Shown here: piece after piece, positions 49,872 through 57,272 of the stretch
Layout: the number at the start of each line of letters is the position of its first letter
How positions within the stretch are numbered: the stretch's first letter is position 1
Source of the DNA: Pseudomonas alcaliphila JAB1
GTDB lineage: Bacteria; Pseudomonadota; Gammaproteobacteria; Pseudomonadales; Pseudomonadaceae
Assembly: GCF_001941865.1 (NCBI RefSeq)
Contig: NZ_CP016162.1
Location: 4,587,501-4,651,500, forward strand
Length of the DNA: 64,000 nucleotides
Direction of reading: 5' to 3'
Translations under genes and position numbers: made by a program
The notes under the pieces: generated by a model
Database searches by the model: none
Told to the model about the DNA's origin: nothing
What the model saw: the letters and a program-made list of their open reading frames with translations, nothing else

Positions 49872-50785
49872 AGACCCATACAACCGCGCTGCTGTTGATG
49901 TCATTGGGCTTCCCGGTGCTCGCGGACGACATCGCGATGGAAGATCAGTCGCAGATCCTGACCGGAGCAGGTGATCCCGCCAGCAGCAAGTACTTCCAAC
50001 CGCCAAAGGAAAGCGAACTGCCTGACAACACCTACGGGCAGTTGGTACAGCAGGGGCGCGCCATATTCGTCGATACCAAGACGCATGCGCCCGACTATGT
50101 CGGCAACGGCCTGGCCTGTGCGAACTGCCACCTCGAACAAGGCCGGAAAGCCAACTCTGCACCGCTCTGGGCTGCCTACACCATGTATCCGGCGTACCGG
50201 AAGAAAAACGACAAGGTGAACAGCTATGCCGAGCGCCTTCAGGGCTGTTTCCAATTCAGTATGAACGGCAAGGCACCCGAGGCTGACGGCCCCGTTATCG
50301 CCGCGCTTTCAGCCTATTCCTACTGGCTTGCAACCGGAGCACCCACAGGTCAAGAGCTGTCAGGTCGGGCCTATCCGGAAGTGCCACAACCCGAAGGCGG
50401 ATACGACCTGGCGAAGGGAGAACAGGTCTACGACGCACAGTGCGCCGTCTGTCATGGGCCGAACGGGGAAGGGCAGAAGTCTGGTGACCTTTATGTATTC
50501 CCGCCACTCTGGGGCGCGGACTCGTTCAACTGGGGTGCAGGCATGCATCGAATCAACACGGCTGCGGCGTTCATCAAGGAAAACATGCCACTGGGCAAAG
50601 GCGGCACCCTGCCAGATGAAGACGCCTGGAACGTGGCGGCCTTCATGAACAGTCACGAGCGACCGCAAGACCCACGCTTGATTGATGGCTCAGTCGAGAA
50701 AACCCGAGATAAGTACCACGCCAATGACGGCGTGAACCTTTACGGGGAAATCGTAAACGGCAAGATGCTAGGGAAGGGGATCTGA
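49868..50785 (+). CDS. tsdA: Thiosulfate dehydrogenase TsdA (tetrathionate-forming)
   Basis: TsdA oxidises two thiosulfates to tetrathionate in the periplasm. The 305-residue protein has a signal peptide, two c-type heme sites (CANCH at 84-88 and CAVCH at 192-196), and Cys127 in the GCFQFSMNG segment, matching the unusual cysteine ligand of the active-site heme in TsdA. The Met-containing KENMPLGKG segment can ligate the second heme. The order tsdB-tsdA is the P. stutzeri arrangement. Confidence 0.88.
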   Translation: MKTHTTALLLMSLGFPVLADDIAMEDQSQILTGAGDPASSKYFQPPKESELPDNTYGQLVQQGRAIFVDTKTHAPDYVGNGLACANCHLEQGRKANSAPLWAAYTMYPAYRKKNDKVNSYAERLQGCFQFSMNGKAPEADGPVIAALSAYSYWLATGAPTGQELSGRAYPEVPQPEGGYDLAKGEQVYDAQCAVCHGPNGEGQKSGDLYVFPPLWGADSFNWGAGMHRINTAAAFIKENMPLGKGGTLPDEDAWNVAAFMNSHERPQDPRLIDGSVEKTRDKYHANDGVNLYGEIVNGKMLGKGI

Positions 50786-50988
50786 GAAGCAGGCAGCCGC
50801 TAGTTTCCTCACATTGCGTTGACAGTCCGCTTGTGGCCGGTTGCGGCCTGTCGTGACGGCGTCCCCTACGTGCTCTGGCGAGCAAATGAGTGCAAATGGC
50901 TGGTCAGATGAGTGCAATTGCATATTGGCAAAAGCAACAGACAGCCCCATCCGCACGAAAGCTGTTTGCCCCAATGACATAGTCTAAC

Positions 50989-51260
50989 TGCGACACCCTA
51001 GGCCTATCGCAAGCTCGCGCTGCGATACGAATCTTGTGCCGCATGCGCTAGCCGCGATACCCCCCGCATGTCGCAGACTCGGTTTGCGACACTCTGGGAG
51101 TGTCGCAGGGCACCGGTGCGGCACACCTAGTCTGTCGCCAACACGCGCTGCGATACGCTGACCATGTCGCATGCTGCTAGCTGCGATACACCCCGCATGT
51201 CGCAGCTGCGGTTTGCGACACACTTACTGTGCCGCATGCGGCATTAGCAGTGCCTGGTCA
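50989..51260. repeat. Tandem ~129-bp repeats rich in TGTCGCA/TGCGACA
   Basis: Two imperfect copies (about 51001-51129 and 51130-51258) can be aligned: each has CGCTGCGATAC, then GCATGC, GCTAGC and GCGATAC, then CCCCGCATGTCGCA. The exact 7-mer or its complement occurs at 50989, 51069, 51085, 51101, 51165, 51198 and 51214. In each copy TGTCGCA-N9-TGCGACA forms a perfect inverted pair (51069-51091 and 51198-51220). Confidence 0.8.
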
Positions 51261-51598
51261 GGCACCGAAAGCAGCCGGAAGTGGCACCATCACCGCCACC
51301 TCTGGCGCAAAGAGTGCCAAAACTGGCACTGCTTTTATTGGTTATATTTCGGATAAAAAGCAATATAAATCAATTACTTAAATAACAAATACGTAACCAG
51401 AACCTCGACCAATGGCAAGCATTTTTGAAATGCATCGATTCTTGAGGCATCGCCTCTGGCGGGCATCGTGCTGCCGAGCTCGTCCCTTCAGCGCCACAGG
51501 CGCTGGCTGCTTTTTGATTTTGATGACAAAACGCTTGCGCGCGCTTTTGCTCACGGCGCACGCTGAATGAAGATGAAGTGGGCGCGCGAGTAAAAACG

Positions 51599-51631
51599 CG
51601 CCCCCATACTCGCGGCGCGAGTATGGGGGCG
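51599..51631. repeat. Perfect 15-bp hairpin with 3-base loop
   Basis: CGCCCCCATACTCGC and its exact complement flank GGC. There is no T tract. It lies 125 bases before the recombinase start and could be an element end, a recombination site or a translation-blocking structure. Confidence 0.7.
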
Positions 51632-51755
51632 GTGGAGCAGTTCAGGCGTAACGGGAAAACATGGAGCGAAGGCGGAATAGTTTCAGTGAAGACTGAGCTG
51701 CTTCACCGCCCTTCGCGAAGCGGCTTAGCTTTGTCATCAAAAACAACTAAAAGAG

Positions 51756-52700
51756 ATGACGACCATGCAATCACTCACACTGAAGAAGTACCAGACCAGA
51801 GCCCGCAATTTCTATCGAAAGCACTGCGAATCAGAGGCCCCAGATTCAGCGCAAATCTGCGCGGCTTTGCTAAAGAGTGCCAGCGAGTACAGGCCCAACA
51901 GCTTCGGTACACTAAAGAGCGCCCTGGCACATGACCAAAAAGCACGCGGCAACCACCAAGCAGCCAAAGCCATCAAGCAGCTCGTCAACCCAGTGACAGC
52001 GCAAGGCTCAACACTTCCCAAGAAACCCAAACTCAAGCAAATTCGCTCGATCTCCGAAGAAGACTACAGAGAGCTTCAGGAGCATCTACTAGCGCGTGAG
52101 TTCATGGATGAAGCCTGGTCGCTAGTACTGGCCTATTACCTGGGGGTACGCCCCTGCGAGATGCGCTCGATCACGGTGAAGGACAATCACGTCCATATCA
52201 TCGGCGGAAAAAAAAGCGCTCCGCAGGATAGGGGCGCTGACAGAACACTGGTCATTGACGACCCTGCGGTACTCCAGGCTGTGGAAGGCGCAGCGAAATG
52301 TATGCGTATCTGCCCTCGTACCAATACAGCTATTCGGGATCGCCTACGCAAAGAGTGCCGAGCGCTGTGGCCAAGGCGCAAACAGCACCCAACCCTGAAA
52401 AGCTTCCGCCACCAACTGGGCTCAACCCTAAAAGCCTCCGGCGAGAGCGATGAGGCCATCGCTTACATGATGGGGCACCAATCCATAGAATCCATCAGCG
52501 TCTATGGGAACCGTCGATCTGGGGCTGGTCAAAAATTGCATATCAGACCTGCTCAGGACGCTGACTTGTCAAAAGTTCGCCAACCGAAGCAGCCTGCAGT
52601 TTTTGGCCGTGGGCGGGTGGTGGGACGAATCGAGGTGCCATCGCACCTCGCGAGGCGAATAACCACACTGCCTTTCCAAAGCGACCCACGAGGGACATAG
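51756..52700 (+). CDS. Tyrosine recombinase-like protein
   Basis: The 314-residue protein has a SAM-like N-terminal part and a C-terminal catalytic core. Candidate active residues are Arg132 (LGVRPCEMR), Lys152/153, Arg218 (KSFRHQLGSTL), His241 (MMGHQSIES) and Tyr250 (ISVYGNRR). The first His of the usual HxxR box is Lys215, a deviation that may be tolerated. It lies in a repeat-rich region and probably moved this segment, or once did. A Met at codon 4 (51765) is an alternative start. Confidence 0.75.
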   Translation: MTTMQSLTLKKYQTRARNFYRKHCESEAPDSAQICAALLKSASEYRPNSFGTLKSALAHDQKARGNHQAAKAIKQLVNPVTAQGSTLPKKPKLKQIRSISEEDYRELQEHLLAREFMDEAWSLVLAYYLGVRPCEMRSITVKDNHVHIIGGKKSAPQDRGADRTLVIDDPAVLQAVEGAAKCMRICPRTNTAIRDRLRKECRALWPRRKQHPTLKSFRHQLGSTLKASGESDEAIAYMMGHQSIESISVYGNRRSGAGQKLHIRPAQDADLSKVRQPKQPAVFGRGRVVGRIEVPSHLARRITTLPFQSDPRGT

Positions 52701-52869
52701 CAGCCTTTGTCTGCTCCTATTTTGGAACACGGATAAGTGACCTGAGCAGTGCGCTACCGCGCACTGCTTTAGCGACTTGGGCGCTAGCTAGATCCTTGCC
52801 GAACGGATCAACTGGAAAGTTAATCGCCAACACCCAAAGCTATAGGCAATATCCCAAAGCTAGATTGGC

Positions 52870-53478
52870 TCAGGCGCTAAGCAGGCGTTCAAGGCCATCC
52901 CATTGCGACTGCACAGGAGGTCGTTCACGCGGATCAGCCAAACCCAGCTCTTCCAGCCGGTAAGACATCTTGCCGAAATTGCAGGCCGCGCAACTCACCA
53001 CCAGGTTATCCAGATCATTGGTGCCGCCGTAGGCATGGGGCAGCACGTGGTCATACTGCGCCCAGAGGGTTTGGAAACCCGCGTGCTGTGAAACATTGGC
53101 GGAGCCCCAGGTAACCTGCTCGGGGTACAGCAGGCACGCCTTCTTGCGAACCTCGGGGCGGATCACGGGTATACCGCAATAGCGGCAGTGATAGCCATCG
53201 CGCGCATGCAGCTCAGCCATCTGCGTTTTGCTCGGCATGCGCGACTGCACTCGCAGGGCAGGATCAAGCGGCTGATCAAGCAGAGGCGTCAGCTTCACAT
53301 AAGCGCTCTTGGCACCCCAGATGGACTCCAGCCAGGCTCTGTTCGTGTCGCAATCAGCCAGTTTGAACAGAGCCGACGCCAGCTCCCGATGGCCCGTGAG
53401 ATGCGCAGAAACGGCTGCATCCAGATAGCGTGAGGTATCTCGGATTTCCGGAATCGACTCACGAAAGCAGTTTCTCAT
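52870..53478 (-). CDS. HNH endonuclease
   Basis: The 202-residue protein ends with an HNH domain: zinc-binding pairs C98/C101 (CRYCG) and C163/C166 (CAACNFGK), catalytic DH at 143-144 (YDHVLPHAYGG), and N158. The helical N-terminal 90 residues are not recognised. The ATG at 53478 is three bases after the stop of the upstream Ada-like gene and follows GGAG, so the pair is co-translated. The target is unknown; defence, mobility or repair are all possible. Confidence 0.82.
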   Translation of the reverse strand: MRNCFRESIPEIRDTSRYLDAAVSAHLTGHRELASALFKLADCDTNRAWLESIWGAKSAYVKLTPLLDQPLDPALRVQSRMPSKTQMAELHARDGYHCRYCGIPVIRPEVRKKACLLYPEQVTWGSANVSQHAGFQTLWAQYDHVLPHAYGGTNDLDNLVVSCAACNFGKMSYRLEELGLADPRERPPVQSQWDGLERLLSA

Positions 53479-53480
53479 CC

Positions 53481-54107
53481 CTAGCACTCCACCTCAGCAG
53501 AGGGATGCACCAGCAACTCTGGACCCAGGCCATTTTTGAATAGCGCCACGATTGACACTGGAGTCAGCACGGTCACCACATCGCTAGTCATAGGCTGAGG
53601 AAGCGGGCTGTAGCCGTCGAAACCCCAGCACCACTGACGTCCGCGCCAGAGCAATACCGGCTGACCTTCATGCTCAACCATCGTGCCCTCCGGAAGGCCT
53701 GCCAGACTCGCTTGCCAGGTACGCTGGCTGTTATCGGCGTTCATGCGAGCGGCCTGCAGAACCTTGTCGATCCCGGCGGCAGACCGATCCTGATCCGGAA
53801 AGGTTTTGGCCCAGGCGGCCTTGAAGGCTTTGTAGCGATCCTTGCGACAGTCACCACAGGGGCGGTGCCCAGCGGCATAGCTGGTAGGCTCATCAAGAAA
53901 GAATAGTTCGGTGTAGCTGTTGGACGCCATCAACTCACGCTTGATGCCCTGATACTCCAAAGCGCAGGTGATCCAGCGGTTCAGTTTCCAGGGGCGCACG
54001 ATCTCGCGTGCCGCATTGTGCAACTGACCACGATTCCCCATCAGCAGGCCTCTGGCCTTTACGCCATGCAACTGCCCCATCGGGTTCATTCGGTTTTGCA
54101 GAGGCAT
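53481..54107 (-). CDS. Unknown protein with Ada-like cysteine segment
   Basis: The 208-residue protein has the segment YAAGHRPCGDCRKDRYKAF (C84, C87), which looks like the AGxRPCxxC part of the Ada methyl-phosphotriester domain. C48 (WITCALEYQG) could be a further ligand, but the full four-cysteine set is not visible. The rest is unrecognised, with a Trp-rich middle (RGRQWCWGFDGY). It forms a tight two-gene unit with an HNH endonuclease. This is a candidate for a defence or DNA-damage module, by inference only. Confidence 0.6.
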   Translation of the reverse strand: MPLQNRMNPMGQLHGVKARGLLMGNRGQLHNAAREIVRPWKLNRWITCALEYQGIKRELMASNSYTELFFLDEPTSYAAGHRPCGDCRKDRYKAFKAAWAKTFPDQDRSAAGIDKVLQAARMNADNSQRTWQASLAGLPEGTMVEHEGQPVLLWRGRQWCWGFDGYSPLPQPMTSDVVTVLTPVSIVALFKNGLGPELLVHPSAEVEC

Positions 54108-54129
54108 CGTGCGGACTCCATCGCATGAA

Positions 54130-54260
54130 TCAGTTAAGGGGCTGTATGGTTCGGCATTTGGGGAAGGCGCTGCAGCCCCAGAACTGCTGGCCGGCCTTGG
54201 GGCCGCTTTTCACTGTGCGCACTAGCAACGCACTACCGCATTTGGGGCACTGGCGTTCAC
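54130..54260 (-). pseudogene. C-terminal zinc-finger fragment of a topoisomerase-like protein
   Basis: The segment GERQCPKCGSALLVRTV then QQFWGCSAFPKCRTIQPLN is a C4 zinc finger as found at the end of topoisomerase or NERD-type nuclease proteins. Upstream the frame has no domain and runs into an unrelated gene fragment, so this is a 3' remnant. Confidence 0.65.
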
Positions 54261-54551
54261 CCAATCGCCCAGCCGAGCCAGGATCGCGGCGGTGAACTGG
54301 ATGACAGACAGATTTACGATCATGTGAAGCAGGTCGGTCAGTGTGTCTTGGTGGCCGGCAAGCCAGCTCTTCCGGAATGGCTGCAGGCACTCCAAGATGG
54401 CGACCGGAATAATTCCGACTACGGCAATGAGGGCTGTGCCGGGCCAATATGGCAAGCCTTTGTAAAGCATCCAGATCATCCAACCCGCCGTACCACCAAA
54501 AATAACTGGATAGCTGAACCAGCGAATCATGAACCTGAGGCAATTGGTCAT
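54222..54551 (-). pseudogene. N-terminal fragment of a sterol desaturase-family membrane protein
   Basis: The ATG at 54551 opens a 109-codon frame with two to three membrane segments and the LAGHQDTLTDLLHMIVNLS stretch typical of the start of bacterial sterol-desaturase-like proteins. The usual protein is nearly three times longer and has histidine boxes, all missing here. The fragment breaks off at the zinc-finger remnant. An AraC-type gene often sits beside such desaturases, and one does here. Confidence 0.65.
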
Positions 54552-54621
54552 CGTGCGCCCCCCTTGATGACCATAACGTTAAGCTGCTTCTGCGCTGCTG
54601 GCTTGAACGAAAAAGCTGATC

Positions 54622-55380
54622 TCAGCTGCTAAGACTTACCTGGCTCAAGGCCGAAGACGGATCGAGGCCAAATAAGCTGCGGAAGGTTCGAGAAAAGTGC
54701 GCCGCATCCGAGAATCCTGCTGTATGAGCAGCCACGGTCAAACTTCGGCCTTCCGTAATGTGTTGCAGCGCAGCGACCAGACGAAGCCACTTACGATAAC
54801 TGCGCAATGGCAACCCGGTCTGTTCAACAAACCAATGAGAAAAGCGAGTCGGCGAAAGGTGGATCAGATCGGCCAACTCTTGCCTGCCATTAGCGGGTTT
54901 GCTCAAGGCTTTAAGGACAAGCTGCAGCCGTGGATCGATTATCGGCAGATCGGTGAGATTAAGAAATTGGCGAACCGCTCCTCGCATTTGTTGTGCTGAG
55001 ATATCGGGAGTTGCCAACAGTCTTTGCAGAGTCGAAATGTTTTGTGCATCGATAGGCAAGATGTTCGTAGCGGCATTGAACACCTGTGTTTCCTCAGACA
55101 AGGCGTCAAGGTAAATCGAAATAACCTCCACCGCTTCGATTCGGTGAGTTACGCCTGCCTGGATACAGATAGCTCGGGCCGTGACACTGCTGTCGGGGGT
55201 GGTCACGGTCAAGTCATTGGTTATTCCGATGGTGATCTGGTGAGCCATGTGGCAGTGCCAATCATGATGACCGGCCTGCCCCGAAAATACTCCAAACCCT
55301 GGAGAGACCCAGGCCTTGCCATGCCAGCGGACACCCTGCGTTGCAATCACCTGACACTCCCTCGGCTTTTTTCGCGCCAT
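54622..55380 (-). CDS. AraC-family transcriptional regulator
   Basis: The 252-residue protein has an N-terminal cupin-like ligand domain (DWHCHMAHQITIGI) and a C-terminal double HTH (LADLIHLSPTRFSHWFVEQ and LTVAAHTAGFSDAAHFSRTFRSLFG). Its presumed target, the adjacent desaturase gene, is truncated, so it may be an orphan. It lies between the mobile stretch and the copper genes, divergent from the latter. Confidence 0.87.
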   Translation of the reverse strand: MARKKPRECQVIATQGVRWHGKAWVSPGFGVFSGQAGHHDWHCHMAHQITIGITNDLTVTTPDSSVTARAICIQAGVTHRIEAVEVISIYLDALSEETQVFNAATNILPIDAQNISTLQRLLATPDISAQQMRGAVRQFLNLTDLPIIDPRLQLVLKALSKPANGRQELADLIHLSPTRFSHWFVEQTGLPLRSYRKWLRLVAALQHITEGRSLTVAAHTAGFSDAAHFSRTFRSLFGLDPSSALSQVSLSS

Positions 55381-55575
55381 GCTCTTCTGCCTGTCGCTCT
55401 GTCATTGAAACCACGACTATGCTTCGTAGCGAACAGGACTGCCTGTCCACAGAGGAAGCCTTGCAGATCCTCTAATTTGATCGAGATCAACGAAGTGCTG
55501 CAGTGGTCGAAAGAAGCACTCCTGCTTCGGAGCAATTTGCTATCGTCGCACTATCGCCTTGTTCGGTGAATCATC

Positions 55576-55920
55576 GTGCGTCGAATTGGATTGATCCTGG
55601 TAATGATTGCTAGTCTCGTGCTGCCGACCTTCGGCGGTATGGCTTTCAGCATGCCGGCACAGCCTTGCCCGATGCAGAGCGCCGATCATCAGGGCCATGC
55701 AATGGCCGATGCTCCGTGCTGCGAGCAAATGGATAAGTCTGATGGGGTGGCCAGTAAGTCCCCCTGCAAATCCGGCCAGGAATGCAAGACCGGAGGACTT
55801 CTCCAGACCACCGTTATCAAGAGCATATCCCCTCTTCCCTCACGCCCCGAGATATTGCTGACCCAGTCGGTGATTAAGAGAGAGCCCGCAGGACTCTGGC
55901 GCCCTCCTCGTTTCGTCTAA
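55576..55920 (+). CDS. Cys/His/Met-rich periplasmic protein, probably copper-related
   Basis: The 114-residue protein starts with a GTG at 55576, has a signal peptide, then a metal-ligand-rich stretch (PCPMQSADHQGHAM, APCCEQM, CKSGQEC). I could not name its family; it resembles small proteins found in front of copper efflux genes. It probably binds Cu(I) or Ag(I). It lies 89 bp before the outer-membrane component and likely shares its promoter. Confidence 0.6.
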   Translation: MRRIGLILVMIASLVLPTFGGMAFSMPAQPCPMQSADHQGHAMADAPCCEQMDKSDGVASKSPCKSGQECKTGGLLQTTVIKSISPLPSRPEILLTQSVIKREPAGLWRPPRFV

Positions 55921-56009
55921 TGCAGTGATCTTCGCGCCTTTAAACCAGGCGCATCGTCGCGACCACGCTTTTGGTGGCGACCTCGATCAATCGCATTGGA
56001 GGCGAAAGC

Positions 56010-57272
56010 ATGCCCGCTTTCCTTTTCACACGCCGTGGCTATCTCGGCGTGTTGGCTGCCGCATTCTGGGCAGCTCCCTGGCTTGCCGCGCAGGCGCAGC
56101 CCCTAACCTTCGAACGAGCCCAAGCTCTGGCCGAGCAGAGTGCCCCTGAGAACCTCGCGCGCCAGGCGCAGGTGGCATCGGCACAGCAGGCTGTAGGGCC
56201 CGCAGACGCCCTGCCCGATCCCAAGCTTATTCTAGGCATCGACAACCTGCTGATCGAAGGCCCTGACCGTTACACCCTGAATCGTGACTCCATGACCATG
56301 CGCCGCATTGGACTCATGCAGGAGGTACCAAACGGCGACAAGCGTCTGGCCCGTCGCCAACTGGCCGAAGCCTCCATGACGCGGGCCGAAGCCGAGCAAC
56401 GTGCCATGCAGTTGGGAATCAAGCGCCTGACGGCAGTGAGCTGGCTGGACGTGTACTACGCCGAACGCAGTGTTGGCCTCTTCGATCAACTGGATCGTCA
56501 GCTCGAGATGCTCCGCTCGACCGTGCAATCGCTGATTGCCGGCGGTAGTGCTCAGCCTGGCGAGCTGTTGCAGGCCGACCAGGAAGCTTTGGCATTGCAG
56601 GATCGGCGAGACGAGCTGAATCGCGATGTAGCAGTGGCTCGTGCCAAGCTGCGCCGCTGGATAGGCAACGAGGCCGATCAGCCTTTGCAAGGAGGTGTTC
56701 CCAATCTGAGCCTGGAGGCACCGCACCTGCCGCAACGCATTGCCTCACACCCTGAGTTGCGCGCTGCCTCGGCCCGAGTCGGCGAGGCTAGCGCCGAGCT
56801 GAACGAGGCCATCGCCGAAAAGACTCCCGACTGGGGTGTCGAGTTTGCCTACAACAATCGCGACAACCAGTTCGGCGATATGGTGATGGTGCAATTCACC
56901 TTCGACCTGCCGTTGTTCGTAGGCACACGTCAGGGGCCCAAGATCAATGCCAGGCAGCACAGCGTGTCGCAGATGGAAGCCGAGCAGGAGGCGTTACTGC
57001 GCGCCCATCAGGCTGAGCTTGAAGGCGGTATTGCCGAGCTTGAGCAACTGCGCAGGACCTTGTCACGCACCGAAAAAACCTTGATCCCGCTTGCAAGCAA
57101 ACGGGCCGATCTCGAACTAGCCGCCTACCAAGCCGGTAACAGCCAGCTCACATCCGTTATTACCGCACAGCGCGACCTGATCGAGGCGCAGCTGCGGCAG
57201 ATTGAACAGCAGCGCAAGTTGAGCCAGCTCTCCGCAAGCCTGTATTACGCCTATGTGGAGGGACTGAGATGA
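56010..57272 (+). CDS. cusC: CusC/CzcC-type outer-membrane efflux protein
   Basis: The 420-residue protein is a TolC-family outer-membrane channel (two outer-membrane-efflux-protein domains, long helices). It starts at the ATG at 56010 behind GGAGG. Its signal peptide (YLGVLAAAFWAAPWLAAQAQ) has no lipobox cysteine, unlike E. coli CusC, so it is not a lipoprotein. It overlaps the next gene by four bases and delivers ions pumped by the RND protein out of the cell. Confidence 0.87.
   Translation: MPAFLFTRRGYLGVLAAAFWAAPWLAAQAQPLTFERAQALAEQSAPENLARQAQVASAQQAVGPADALPDPKLILGIDNLLIEGPDRYTLNRDSMTMRRIGLMQEVPNGDKRLARRQLAEASMTRAEAEQRAMQLGIKRLTAVSWLDVYYAERSVGLFDQLDRQLEMLRSTVQSLIAGGSAQPGELLQADQEALALQDRRDELNRDVAVARAKLRRWIGNEADQPLQGGVPNLSLEAPHLPQRIASHPELRAASARVGEASAELNEAIAEKTPDWGVEFAYNNRDNQFGDMVMVQFTFDLPLFVGTRQGPKINARQHSVSQMEAEQEALLRAHQAELEGGIAELEQLRRTLSRTEKTLIPLASKRADLELAAYQAGNSQLTSVITAQRDLIEAQLRQIEQQRKLSQLSASLYYAYVEGLR

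Larger units (their letters stand above)
50786..51755. other. Repeat-rich non-coding region
   Basis: No gene is supported. It begins with Pseudomonas filler (GTTGCGGCCTGTCGTGACGG), then holds the TGTCGCA tandem repeats (50989-51260), then an AT-rich stretch (51320-51400), and a strong hairpin at 51599-51631 in front of the recombinase gene. It looks like the control region of a mobile element. Confidence 0.6.

Noticed and set aside
50989..51260. CRISPR array
   Set aside because: Repeat units are two long imperfect copies with short dyads, not regular 28-37-base repeats with unique spacers, and no cas gene is present.
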